Of a stretch of 39,420 nt of DNA, positions 10,918 to 21,499 are shown one piece after another. Position 1 is the first letter of the stretch. Each line of letters begins with the position of its first letter. Below the pieces are notes generated by a model. It was not told the origin of the DNA and did not search any database. It saw nothing but the letters and a program-made list of their open reading frames with translations. This DNA is from Gnetum montanum. Taxonomy: Eukaryota > Streptophyta > Gnetopsida > Gnetales > Gnetaceae. A program made the translations under genes and the position numbers. The stretch spans positions 492,662 to 532,081 of the forward strand of contig MNCI01034769.1 in NCBI GenBank assembly GCA_015680685.1, in the 5' to 3' direction.

Positions 10918-11530
10918 AGGGCCCTTATGAATGGGATGACGGAGACGGGTGAAGATGTTTGAACATTGCAGGGTTGAGTGTGTTATTTTTCCAGAATTGT
11001 TCCGGCACAAAGTAGGGGTGGTGGGCGTAGGCAAGCGTGTGTTCCGTGTTTATTCCCTGTGTACGACTTCTGAGACTGAAACTGATATTTTATGAAATCC
11101 AAATAATTTATACAAAGGTACATCTGCAGCGGGGAAAAGAACCCTTATGAAGGAGATGATGAGCAGGTGATGATGTTTGAACAGTGCAGGGTTGTGTGCT
11201 GTTTTTCTGTAATTGATCCAGCGCAAACTGGGGGTGGCGGGCGTAGGCAAACGTGTTTTCCCTGCAGGGTTGCAGATATAGGCATATGGGTCTGAGACTA
11301 ATATATGGTTTATTTTTGGAGAAAATCGTTAGAAGTTGTTCTGTATACAGTTAAAATATACAAAATTTCGACCCCAAAATGTATACGTACAATTTTTCAA
11401 AATATGAAATTCAAGCCATGGTTCCCTGTTTATTTTTTGTGCGACTTCCTCTCCTTGGTGCGTTTGAAACTGAAACGGGAATTCTGAAGCTGTTCAAATA
11501 ATTTATGCAAAATACATCCGTTGCAATGTG
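10918..11530. repeat. Degenerate tandem repeat, about 220 bp period
   Basis: Unit 1 (about 10918-11135) and unit 2 (from about 11140) share 'cccttatga', 'gatgtttgaaca', 'tgcagggttg' and 'gggcgtaggcaa'. The second half of unit 1 ('gaaactgatattttatg', 'caaataatttataca') recurs at about 11420-11530, so a third, partial unit follows an interruption. It is more GC-rich than its surroundings and has no coding signature. Confidence 0.65.
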
Positions 11531-11599
11531 GCATAACAGATGTGTCTAAATGCAGGTTCTAAAAGATGTATCTAATAACACTTTGGTAGTTTGAATAGC

Positions 11600-12335
11600 T
11601 TATATACAGATTGTTTGAAGATTTGCTAAAACAAATTTGGTTGTGCAATCTTTTAATAATATGTCATCTTTAATTACTTGTAAACATAATTGGCATATTT
11701 TGTTTTTATGTTACTCATTGTTATATTCTCTAGTCTACCTTGCTAATAGTGCTCTTAGATATATTTGAATTGTTTCTACTTCATGTTCTTTGTATATGTA
11801 TAATAGTCACAATGGTGGACTTCTGCTTTGGTCTTAAGTATAACTAGTTTGACATACATTCAAATTTTGAAAAATAGAGTGCATCCTCTAAAATGAGAAA
11901 TCAAGGAATTTACCTTTTATTGTTGTGAAGTTCTCAAAGTTTACCTATATTTTTCAGATGCTTTAATTGCATGACATGAATAGAGCCATTATACTCTTGG
12001 ACTAGAGCATCCTAGTAAGCCTTTGCATTACCCTTGAGAATGATTTTGACCCCAATGCTCTGACTTATATATAGCTACAAAGGATAATCTTGGCGAAGGC
12101 ATTTTTCTTTTCATCTTTTTTATACTTTCTTATTTGCCTTTGAGAGAGGATGTTCGTGTCATTGACCTTAAGGAAGTGTTGCTCAACAACTTCCCAACAT
12201 TCATTAAGCTTAAAGAAGTGCTTCTTCAATATACATTAATAGGTGAAGTCCATCTTAACATCATAAATGATGGATCACATGGGCACTTCTTTTGACATTT
12301 TGACCCTCCAACTCTTCGACCTCAAGCCTTTGCTT
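11600..12335 (-). pseudogene. Possible Ty1/copia gag relic
   Basis: On the minus strand about 12120-12055 reads KKDEKKNAFAKIILCS, resembling the start of the copia gag (UBN2-type) domain. Near 11690-11640 a stretch ICQLCLQVIKDD resembles a damaged CCHC knuckle. Many stops and frameshifts separate them. The order fits gag, but each match is weak, so this is a tentative call. Confidence 0.3.
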
Positions 12336-13102
12336 TGCAGTAATCATTAACTCTTAGAGAGCTAGACTTTTTTTTTGGTTGTTGCAAGAATGTTGAGCTT
12401 TGTACTTTTTCTTTATGATCATGACTTGGCTCCAAGCTTCTAAGGACTCACAATGGTGTGTTGTGGTGGGTCTTTATGAAGCATTGTGATTGAATGGTGG
12501 GTTGTGATCTACTCTTAACTAATCTTTTTGTTGGTTATGACTCGGTCATGAATTTGTTGTGGATCATGATAGACCAAAAATTGAGACTTAAAAATGATTT
12601 TTGGTAAATGTGAGATGAGCACAACTAGGGTGTGGCTTGCATTAGAGACAATGTGTGACCTTGGTGTTGAGATATCATGACTATAGGGGCTATGCTATTA
12701 GTAGGTCTTCTTTGGTAGAGTATGAGTGCAGCAAGTTGGTGGTGATTCACGACATAGTTGAAGATGGACTTGAAACAAGTGTTTGCAAGGGGATTGCAAG
12801 TTTTGTTGCCAAGGCATTACTTGTGCATTGTGACTTGTAGTGCAATAGAGAATAGGCTAAAAGAATGGGATGTGAGTTAATCACAATTAGTGGTTTGGTT
12901 GCAATTTGTGTCTACAAACAACAAGACTTTTGGTGATGTGTAGCCTAGTTGATGAGCAGCAAGGTACCTCTACGTTCAACCATACGAATACAAGCGTTTC
13001 ACACATGATTCGATCGAATTCCAAGAACTAAGTGCTTATGCGCCTTTGTGAAACAAGGACGAGTTGATTGATTGTTGTCTTCCTAAACTTACTTGCATGT
13101 CA
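12336..13102. other. Intergenic stretch, nothing recognised
   Basis: Moderately AT-rich. The longest open frames are about 60 codons without family resemblance. The last 140 bases lead into the LTR-like repeat and may be part of it, since copy 1 begins at the window edge and cannot be compared further left. Confidence 0.4.
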
Positions 13103-13434
13103 CGATTGTATGGTTAAGTAAGCTTGAGGCATATGATTTTTATATCTTTTATGTTTTTATGTCTTGTGCTAATAGGGAAAGAGAGAGATAACTAGGTGAC
13201 TAATTTAACTTAACTACTCATTAACTAAGTTCTAACTAATCCTAACACCAGCATTTGTTCCCATTTGCCGTACACATCTTGAACCAGTGCAACACTGCTG
13301 AGATTACCAAACGCTAATTGTTATTGGGTTACCAAGCATTACACGCATGCTCGAAGTGGTCGTGCTTGTATAATTTAACGATTTGCTTAATTGATCAAAA
13401 TGAATTGCTGTGTTAATAACAGAAATGTAAAGTG

Positions 13435-13498
13435 CATAAAATAAAATAAAATAAAATAAATGCGTAAGAAAATAAAATAAAAGAAATGCGTAAGAAAA
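13435..13498. repeat. AAATA-type microsatellite
   Basis: Runs of 'aaaataaaat' interrupted twice by 'gcgtaag'. It lies within LTR-like copy 2 only. Confidence 0.8.
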
Positions 13499-13730
13499 CA
13501 AATCTCAAGTGCTGCAAGGATGAATCAAAGAGCTCATCTTTATTGCCTTACACAAGGTGTGCTCAGGTACACAATGCTTGAATAAAGATCCATCCACACT
13601 TAGACCTCCTGCTGAGGGCACTTGGAAAATAAACTTTCAAACAGACCACAATAGTTTCACTACTTGATTGCTAAAAGACTTCCTCTTAATTGTGCGCTTG
13701 GGCACTGTATTTATAGGCTTGGGAGCAACT

Positions 13731-13790
13731 ACTCTAATAATTAGAGTAACCGCTCTAATAATTAGAATAACTGCTAGAGTAACCGCTCTC
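13731..13790. repeat. Short tandem repeat, about 22 bp period
   Basis: Roughly three copies of 'ctctaataattagagtaacc' just downstream of the TATA-like box of LTR-like copy 2. Confidence 0.7.
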
Positions 13791-13800
13791 ATCACTAGTC

Positions 13801-14904
13801 ATGTTGGTATAGATCAAACATCAAAGCTTGATTTTGGATGTCAAAAAACTTTCGAATTTGCAGCAAGATATTTTAAATATTTGGAGTGAGCCAATAGCAA
13901 TTGGAAAAACACAAACAAGCAGAGATTTGATAGAGAAACCCACTTCAACAAGAGTTAAAGATGTGGATATTGATGAATAAGATTTTGATGGTAGAAACTT
14001 GGGCAAATGTAATGCTCCTCTATGAGCTCAAGTTGATGCCTAGACCTATAACAATATAAAGAAAGTGTAAGGAGACATGGAGTTTGAAAAGTTGAACGAT
14101 TCAAACTTTTTAGCTTGATCATAATTAACAATTCTATGGAAATAAACTTTGAAATACAATGATATGATATTAAATTTAATAATGAAACAAGATTGAAATC
14201 AATGAAACTACTAAGAAGAGATGATATCAATCATGAAATAAGACAATTAGACAATGATATGAAGGCAACACTTCAACTTGTTTACTTCTTCAAATGCTTC
14301 AATGAAGTGTCTCAAGATGAAAGGAGCCCTAATACATCAATATAAAGAGATGGAAGGCATGCTTAAGAGTACACTCAATTTAATCATGATTGCAAAATTA
14401 CTCTAGCTAATCCACACAGAACTCACAATGAAGAAGGACTTGTAGTTTCATCACATAAGAAGTTGCTACATATTTACTTGAAGTGGTTCCAATGCATGGA
14501 TGAGGGACTCTTATGTCCTTAATTGAATAATTCAAAAGGTGAGATGAATGATATGTGGCAAAGAGAACCCACATTTGACTTCTCTTTCCATCTCATTTTT
14601 GAAATAGAAAATTGTTTCATGAGACACTTGGTGAACACATGGAACCACCATTACAACTTCATGTAACACACATGAACGACTTGGAAAATTAAAGACATAC
14701 AATAATAGAGGAAGATCAAACATTAGAATAGAAACATTATCCATTTCCAATTATAGTTGTAGTTTGAATTGATACTTTATGTACTTACTCCTTAATTTCC
14801 AATGATAGATGGCTCAAGTGGTTAGCTTGAGAAAATCAATGAAGAACATTACATGGATTTGGTGATATGTGAACTTCTTGATGAAAAAATGAAAGGAAAA
14901 AGTT
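13801..14904. other. Unassigned sequence between LTR-like copy 2 and the LINE
   Basis: Decayed AT-rich sequence. At about 14080 a short plus-strand stretch (MEFEKLNDSNF) recalls the beginning of copia gag proteins but is too short to call. The final part, from about 14806, may be the 5' end of LINE ORF1, where a coiled coil would be expected; it is too broken to read. Confidence 0.3.
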
Positions 14905-15282
14905 GATAACCTCCATTTTGTTGGGATAGAAGAAAATGAAAATGAAAACCTAGTTTAAGATGTGATAGTAGTGATAAATGATAAAATGCATATTGAACCA
15001 ACTAAAATAAAGAATGCAATTCATTTTGGACCTAAAAATCATAAACCTAGATATATTCTTGTCAAATTTCATAACATAGATGATGGGGCCAAAGTCTAAG
15101 AACATCGTAATCACTTAAAGGATTATAAAATTTATATCAATGAAGGTTTCACTAAAAGATCTATAAAATGGAGGAAAGTGAAAGAAATGAGAGTAGAAGG
15201 TTTGGTAGCATTTGTGGATGAAAGAGATAACATAGTTATTACCAAAACTAAATATTCAAAAAAATTCACAAAGAAGATATAA
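14905..15282 (+). pseudogene. LINE ORF1 RNA-binding domain, animal L1 ORF1p-like
   Basis: One frame of 125 codons with only two in-frame TAA codons (one after ENENLV, one after DDGAKV), ending at the TAA at 15280-15282. The order of motifs is DNLHFVGIEENENENL, KNAIHFGP, HKPRYILVKFHNID, LKDYKIYINEGF and VEGLVAFVDERDNIVI. This matches the RRM plus C-terminal domain order of L1 ORF1p-type proteins (Pfam Transposase_22): an N-L-x-x-x-G-I-x-E start, an R-P-x-x-V-K-F strand, a K-x-x-I-Y-I-N-E motif and a closing G-x-x-A-F. Seed-plant L1 ORF1s normally carry DUF4283 and CCHC instead. It ends about 50 bases before ORF2, so both belong to one element. It is dead because of the stops. Confidence 0.65.
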
Positions 15283-15332
15283 AATATATTCATTGTGGAT
15301 TTTAAAACATTGATAGATCAATAGTAGATAAA

Positions 15333-16400
15333 ATGAAGGTGTTCTATAATATATCTTTCTTTAATGAATTTGACATTTTTGGTATTGCTGATACATAGGA
15401 AACTAAAGTTTCTCTAGAAATTTCTATTCGAATTTTTTTGTTTTTTGTTTTCTTTTTCTTTTAAAAGAAATGTAGATTGTAGAATATCTTTTGGAGGTTC
15501 GATTGTTTTGATTCAAAATAATTTTCATAAGCAAGTTCAAATAGAAAAGGTAGATGAATATAGTTAGTATGTTTGGCTTAAGATATGACAACAACAATAT
15601 TGTTTATTTTTAGCTTTTTAGTAATTTACACCTAAATAAGCTACTCTCTATGAATGAGAAGTTTTATCACAAGATTTTCCCTTTCAATATCTTGGCACAA
15701 ATATTGCTAGTTTTGCTTAGAAAGGAAGAATTTACAAATTCAATAACTTTAATGCTACAATTAGTTCTAATCAATTTTCTATTATTCATTGGAATCCTAT
15801 AGGTTTTTTGAAATATGAGAAAAGTGTAGAATGAAATTAATGCTTTGAAGATAAATAATTTGATTATAGGGAAAAACATTTGTTAGATTAGGGACAAGGA
15901 CTAGATTTATTGGTTCTAAATGATATCAATAAATATCCAAAATCAAGTGGCTTCACTTTTGTAGAACTACAAGGTTGCTTGAACATTGAGTCTCTTCTTC
16001 CTAGCCTAGATAATGACAACAATGTTAAATGTTTTAAAGTAGATGAAGAAATATTTGGATCTTTCCATCACCCTTTATACTTCATGTTATTAATAGATAC
16101 ACAATATATTAGACATTCCAAAAAGCAAAGGCACTTTAGAATGATGAAAAAAATGGAGGATTTTTAAAATGAAATTAAAAAGATTTGCAATCCAAGTATG
16201 AGTCTTACAAAAGCTCTAATTATAACTACCCTAAAAATTTCCAAAGACTAAAATACAAATAATTAACAATGGTTTGATGAAGATTGTAAAATAATTAGAA
16301 TTTTATTGAAGACTTCGAAGTCACTAGAGACTATCAAGTCATATAAAAATTTTATTCAAACTAAAAAGAGGGAATTTACTAGACAAAGACAAAATTAGAA
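15333..16400 (+). pseudogene. LINE ORF2, APE-type endonuclease domain (decayed)
   Basis: ORF2 plausibly starts at the ATG at 15333. Motifs in order: NEFDIFGIADT followed by TAG where Trp is expected (the D-I-x-G-I-x-E-T-W motif); GGSIVLIQNNFHKQV; EYS then YVWLKI; FNNFNATISS at the GDFNA position; GLDLLVLNDINKYPKSSGFTF (around 15897-15960); HHPLYF near the S-D-H position; and WFDEDCK (from about 16273). This is the order of apurinic-endonuclease-like nicking domains that cut the target to prime reverse transcription. Stops and frame shifts are scattered throughout. Around 16430-16800 the reading is lost, possibly through a further insertion. Confidence 0.65.
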
Positions 16401-16859
16401 ATGATAAAGACAAATCCCAAATGTTTTGACATTCATTTCAAAGCAAGAGAAGAATAAACTACGCTTTCTCTCTCAATATTTAAAATTGTTATCAAGTTTT
16501 GTTTCATAGCAATGATAGAATAAAATATTTTCATAACAATGGTAAATACATTATTCATTTCTTTTGATGACACAATGTAACAGATAAAATAACTAGTGCA
16601 AGGAAAACTTGCTAATGTAAATAGTTGATTGAAATAATGTATATGAAGAAATACTAAAATGGGGAGGGCCTTTTGTATTGAATGACATTTGGTTGTGCAA
16701 GTAGGAGTAGAAAAGAAATTGTGAATCAATAAAGCAGTTATGCTCTTTAAAAAATGATGAAATGCTTGGAAGATGAGCTAAAGAAAATCAAATACATGCA
16801 GATTTCCCACGTAGGATTTAGGTGATAGCATTCTACTATAGATTATCTCATCACTTTAA

Positions 16860-17500
16860 AATATCTTTTTTTTTCAAGCAAAAGGTCCAAACAAAAAAAA
16901 AATTTATTTGCTTTGTAGATTTTTCTAAGGCCTATTATTCTATCATTTGAAGGAAGTAATGGAGGCACTTGAAAATTTTAGAAGTTCTTAACACGTTATT
17001 TTTTGCTATAATAAAAATTTACAGAGAAGTATACATTTAATTTTCAAATGGGAATTTTTTTTATTTAATAGTTTTGTTGGTATTAAACAAGGATGTCCTA
17101 GTTCTCCTACTTTATTTGGAATTTTAATTGATGAACTTGGAGAATGGATGACTAAAATATCAACTCAATTTACAATTACAATTAACGAAGTCTTGTCAAT
17201 CTCCAACTGTATGCTAATGATGTTGCCTTAATTTCAAATTCAATGAAAGGATTGCAGTGAAATTATTAATACTTTTGATGGCTTTTGTTAGCACTCATGA
17301 ATCAAAGTTAATGTCCAAATAACAAAAGTTATGATTTGTGGAACATGTAATAAGATGTACAATTTTACTATAAGACATGACATGTAGACATAATTTCTTC
17401 TTACAAGTATCTTGGTCTAAAATGCTCTTGCAATTACAAATAGGATCAATGTATTACTCAAAGAGTTACAAGTGGTATGAAAGCCTTATTTGATTTAGAA
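16860..17500 (+). pseudogene. LINE ORF2, reverse transcriptase domain (decayed)
   Basis: RT blocks in order: FVDFSKAYYSI (from about 16913), where the F-x-D-x-x-K-A-[FY]-D-S motif has lost its last Asp; GIKQGCPSSPTLFGILIDEL (about 17075-17135); the catalytic box as LYANDVALISNSMKGLQ (from about 17207), with YADD changed to YAND by a G-to-A transition; a VN...TKVMICGT stretch; and SYKYLGLKCS (about 17400). These patterns differ from the F-A-D-D-S-L-L-F of ordinary plant L1s and are nearer to animal, moss and algal LINE lineages (judgement by eye). Loss of the catalytic Asp and the stops make it inactive. Confidence 0.7.
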
Positions 17501-18260
17501 AGAAAATACAATAAGTTTATTCTAGTTTAGAATATTCAAAAAAAAAAATAAAATTATCATACAATTGTTTAACCTACTATTCTTTATGAATGTGCTATAG
17601 AGGATCCTACTCTATCTCATAAATATTAGAAGCAAATAAAAGAAATTTAGAAGCTTTTTTTGCTATAAATTTTAAGTGAATAGACAAATACAATATGATA
17701 TTATGCTTAAAGTAGAGATGATGCCTTTTGTGGTTGAAGCTATTTATCAATTATTAGCCTACACTCATAAACCTTCTACATCTTCATTGGATAAATATTC
17801 CAAAAAAGTGATGATGGAAACCAATGGTAAAAGATGGCTTCATGAGGAAGTTCTATAGCTTAGTACATGGAATATTCAAGAGTACATTCTCTATTTTGAT
17901 CCTAACCAAGTTTTCATGTTTGCAAAAAAGTAGTATTTCAAAAACTTTTAGAAAATGTAAAAGAACAAAAAACATTTTTATTTGACTAGTATTAAGGGAG
18001 GCCTCAATTCAAAGATAATCTATTTATCTATTGATATTCCTCATTAGTTATGATGCACAATTAGTAAAGCACAAATGGGACTCATTATTTGAGAGTTGAA
18101 AAGGGTAGATTCCTTAAGATTCCTCATTAGTTATGATGCACAATTAGTAAAGCACAAATGCATATTCTATAATATAAATAGCATTGATGATGAATATAAC
18201 ATTTTTTTACAATGTCCTGCATTGGAGCACATTAGACATAGATGAGATATTACAATTGCA
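17501..18260 (+). pseudogene. LINE ORF2 C-terminal region with Cys/His end
   Basis: An open stretch at 17676-17858 (RQIQYDIMLKVEMMPFVVEA...) fits the LINE region between RT and the C-terminus. At about 18155-18240 the frame reads HKCIFYNINSIDDEYNIFLQCP, the C...EDE.HFL.CP motif that ends many LINE ORF2 proteins. An 83-bp duplication lies immediately upstream. The 3' UTR presumably continues to about 18615, where 'caataaagataataaaatgg' looks like a LINE tail. Confidence 0.55.
18036..18160. repeat. Direct duplication, 42 exact bases, 83 bp apart
   Basis: A 42-base block beginning 'attcctcattagttatgatg' occurs at 18036-18077 and again at 18119-18160 without a mismatch. The LINE around it is heavily decayed, so the duplication is later than most of the decay. 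Confidence 0.9.
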
Positions 18261-18949
18261 AAGTTGGTTGATTTGTTTCAAATGTTACCAATAACACTTG
18301 GTAAATTTTTTTTTCAAAACTTATAATATGTATATTTTTAATATCCAATAGATCTAGAGGGCTTATAGACATAATAAAATTTAATTTTTAGTGATGTAAG
18401 CAATTACTAGTTCGAGTCACACTTGAGGCATTGTTATGTTTTTGTATAATGCTTCTAATGTATTATGTTGGTTATATGTCTTTTGATGCATATGTAGGAA
18501 AATTATTTCAGGTTTTTAAAATCATCCTCTTAGGTATATTCTATGCTAATGACCCTCTCTATTTGAGCGTATCTCTATAAAAGTTGATAGTATTTTATCA
18601 ATAAAGATAATAAAATGGTTTGGAGGAAGTGGACAATCTTGTTGAACTCCAATTTTACTCAAGAATTAAATTTTTTCTCTAAATTACTATATGTAATTTC
18701 AATAATTTAATTCCTCATAAAATCTTTAAGTTGCTACAATCAAATGTGACATGTTTGATATCATTTTTGATTTTAAGGTTTTTTACTTATTAAATATAGA
18801 TGAAAATTAAAGTTTTCCATTTAGAAAATAGGCAATATTATGGTAGCTTATCATTCATAGCACATAGATGTGGGCTAATATGGAAGAAAAGAGACAAGTT
18901 TATTTACACCACATTAGATCTAATAAATAAGATGTAGAAGCTCATTATC
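18261..18949. other. LINE 3' UTR and unassigned sequence
   Basis: AT-rich, no coding motif. A possible LINE tail lies at about 18595-18615. Past that the sequence may be the decayed ORF2 of the next LINE relic, but I cannot read it. Confidence 0.35.
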
Positions 18950-19240
18950 TCTTAGGTGCTATTATCGTCAAGTATTGAAATGCTATCAGCAAGCTTTGCT
19001 TAAGTTCTTATCATCTTAGAATTGAAAGAAAAATATGGATTCAACTCCCTTAGGAAGAGCACATTTGTAGGTTGTGCAAATGAGGAGCCCTTGAAGATGA
19101 GTTTCATGTATTTCTTTCTTATGCTATGACTATTGATGTGAGATAATGTTATATTGTTAGCACCTATCTTTATTTTTCATGAAAATGTAATATCTATACA
19201 ATAGATGCTATGAGTATTCAGAATTAATAAAGCTTTATTT
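18950..19240 (+). pseudogene. Second LINE 3' end (ORF2 C-terminus plus tail)
   Basis: The frame around 19007-19120 reads YHLRIERKIWIQLP, stop, EEHICRLCK, stop, GALEDEFHVFLSYA. This is a second, better-preserved copy of the C..C...EDE.H.FL motif found at 18155. A 3' UTR follows, ending in 'aataaagctttatttta' near 19235. It represents another 5'-truncated LINE of the same broad type, in the same orientation. Confidence 0.55.
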
Positions 19241-19259
19241 TATATCATTTCATTTCATA

Positions 19260-20240
19260 ATGTGTTTTTGATTAGAAAGCTTGAAAAAATAAGGCAAAAT
19301 CTTCGAGGGACCAGAAGCTCTAGAGGGTTTCCCTCCTTATGACAAGGTAGCAATAATGTGCATTGCTAGTGCAACCTCAAGATGCTCATGCGAGTTTAGT
19401 GAATGGATCCTAAGAACATTGGCAAAGGCTAGGATCCCCCATAACTTGATCAAAATCCTTTTGTGTGAGAGGAATAATAGGTGATCCTACCAATTCAATG
19501 AGGGAACAAGCAACTACTTTTAAGATCAAGGCTAGGGGTGGCCAATATGCTTATGTGGTACTTTGCAAATGTTATCTCAAGGGCCATAGAGATTGACAGA
19601 AATACATGTAGAGTGCAAAGGATGTATTAGAGAAGGAAGTAGTTTAGAGGGAAGTAGATAACTCTAAAGTGATGGAGGAGAATGATACCATTGGAATAGT
19701 GGCTCCAACATGCATTGCTCAATGTTAAGGACACATATGCCTTAATGAGATTGTTTTCTAGTATAGCTTAATCCTTTGAGAAAAACTATCAATTTGCATC
19801 CAAGATCTGGGTAAGGTTTGCTATAAAAATCACCCTAATGATGGCCAACAACACTTTGTTCTTTTTCGATTGAAAGTAAGCTATGCATGAAGTATACCAC
19901 CCAGGTCATTGTTTGAGAAAATAAAATGGATCCTAGGGATTTCTCTAGATTATCAAGAGAGTAAGAAGTATGTGAGACATTTTCCCATGCAGATCCATCT
20001 CTCTAATTTCTCAATGAAATTGTGGGATAAATCTCTAGTTTCTTAATGAAGCTATGGTATAAAGAGGTTTTCTATGATGGCCAATGCAACATTGTCAAAA
20101 TCCAGATTAATGTCAACCTTTCCAAGGAAATATAACTTCAAGGTGCACATACTAGCATTAGGCAAGAGGTTGTCTTCGAGAATTTTCCAAATTGTTATCA
20201 CTTCCTTAAGCAAGGTCACATTAGTAGGCAATGTCTATAT
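19260..20240 (+). pseudogene. LINE ORF1 relic, DUF4283 plus CCHC type
   Basis: The end is clearest. From 20060 it reads FYDGQCNIVKIQINVNLSKE, then one TAA, then SIRQEVVFENFPNCYHFLKQ and GHISRQC. This is the DUF4283 exit (G-x-x-V-K-x-D...), the E-x-x-P-x-x-C lead-in and a CCHC knuckle whose second Cys is Phe. Upstream, about 19990-20050 reads FSMKLWDKSLVS, matching the L-P-x-x-x-W part of the fold. Further 5' sequence is plausible N-terminal ORF1 but not recognisable. It is the plant L1-type ORF1, unlike the one at 14905. Confidence 0.6.
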
Positions 20241-20401
20241 TTGTTGCTAAATAAATAAGCCCTAAATCCAATAGAGTAGACCACAAACATCCCAATCCAA
20301 GTTGAATAACCAATGAATGAAAGTTAAAAGAGTGAACAAGCTATAGAACTGGCAAGATGAAAAACCATGAGGTAGGATAAGACATACAACCTTACTAGAG
20401 G
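20241..20401. other. Residual LINE sequence before element A
   Basis: Short stretch with nothing recognised. The left boundary of the LTR of element A is placed at TGTAATG (20402) by inspection only. Confidence 0.3.
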
Positions 20402-20780
20402 TGTAATGAAACATACATATGAGAAGATGCCTACATAATCATACAAGTGCCTTAAACAACATAATATACATGATGTACTTAAGAGCACTAGCATACACTC
20501 ATGACACCATTTCATTAAGAGGGCTAAGATACATTTTTACTCTAATGCATCTAGCCCTAAGCCCCAATTTTTAGAGAAGGGCATTGGCCCAAGTATTAGA
20601 GCCAAAGATCCTCTACAAGTCTATATATCCTTGTGATGCAGTACATGAAGGAATCAAGGCTATGTAGTTCTTTGGTGATGGTTATAATGGTATGGAACTT
20701 GTAAAGATCTCCACACTCCTTTTGTCTTCATTTTAGGAGGGAAGTAGCCTTTGGACCACCAATAAGGCATACTCTCTACA
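20402..20780 (-). repeat. 3' LTR of element A (left edge uncertain)
   Basis: The right edge is firm: minus-strand reading gives a polypurine tract followed directly by TGTAGAGAG. The body is distantly related to the LTR of element B (compare 'ggctatgtagttctt' with 'ggccatgtagttctt'). The left edge at TGTAATG is a guess that gives a TG...CA-type LTR of 379 bp. No TSD was confirmed. Confidence 0.5.
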
Positions 20781-20800
20781 CTCTCCCCCACTTGAAAGAA
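20781..20800 (-). other. Polypurine tract of element A
   Basis: Minus strand reads TTTCAAGTGGGGGAGAG directly before the LTR start TGTAGAG. It serves as plus-strand primer in LTR retrotransposons, and its position sets the strand and the 3' LTR. Confidence 0.7.
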
Positions 20801-21499
20801 CTGATGTCCTTGAAGATTAAGTCTTTGTTCATATGCTTTTTCAAACATGGAGATCTAAGTAAACATCAAGGTTAATGAACAACTAAAAATCCATCCAAAA
20901 ACTATTGATAAGAAAGTTTAATAACTAGGGTAATCCATTGTAAAGCATGAATGTTAAGCTCAACTTGATATCTAGTTGAGGTTTAGAGATGCTTATGAAA
21001 CCTAGGTCAAGGAAGATAATGCTTGCCCTTTTTCATAAAAATGGTACCAACATTTCTACCTAGAGTAAGACTTGCTTGAAATGCAAATCATAATACCACA
21101 GATTGTAATAATACAAGTGTGCAGCAATGTGAAGCTACTCATTTTTTCTTTTAAGAACCATGGGACATTCCCTTCCCTCTTAAGAAATGTGGGACATTCC
21201 CTTTCTTTTTGAGAACCATCATGATCCTTAGAGTATTTTTTTTTAAGAATAGGAATTAATTCATAAAGTGATAGCACCTAATTGATCATGTTGTGATTGT
21301 CTTGGTACTTGCTATCCTGTTTGAATACTAGATCCACCATCATGCACCAATGTGATCAAGCCCTTAGTGATTTGTTGCAAGAAACTCAAAATTATTGTCT
21401 CTTCATCTTGATCATACCTATTGAAAATAATCAATGGAGTATAAGGATGATGCTTAATTACATTCAACCTATGATTCTCATCTCAAGCTTGTTCACCAT
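20801..21499 (-). other. Element A internal region, no coding recognised
   Basis: Between gag and the 3' LTR only about 0.7 kb remains. No protease, RT or integrase motif is visible, so pol was deleted or never present. A partly repeated block 'gggacattccctt' occurs twice (21161 and 21193). Confidence 0.4.

Larger units (their letters stand above)
13103..13800 (+). repeat. LTR-like dispersed repeat, copy 2
   Basis: Homologous to 1-655 in the same orientation. A TATA-like box (GTATTTATAGG, about 13708-13718) corresponds to the one in copy 1, followed by a different R/U5-like end with a short tandem repeat. Just past it, at about 13805, 'tggtatagatca' loosely resembles the tRNA-iMet primer-binding site (TGGTATCAGAGC). 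A 5' LTR with a decayed element to its right is therefore possible. Copy 2 has a local AAAATA-rich insertion absent from copy 1. Confidence 0.5.

Noticed and set aside
1-13800. The two LTR-like copies as 5' and 3' LTRs of a single 13-kb element
   Set aside because: The interval contains an intact ten-exon gene and unrelated TEs, and the copies differ in their downstream parts; they are independent insertions.
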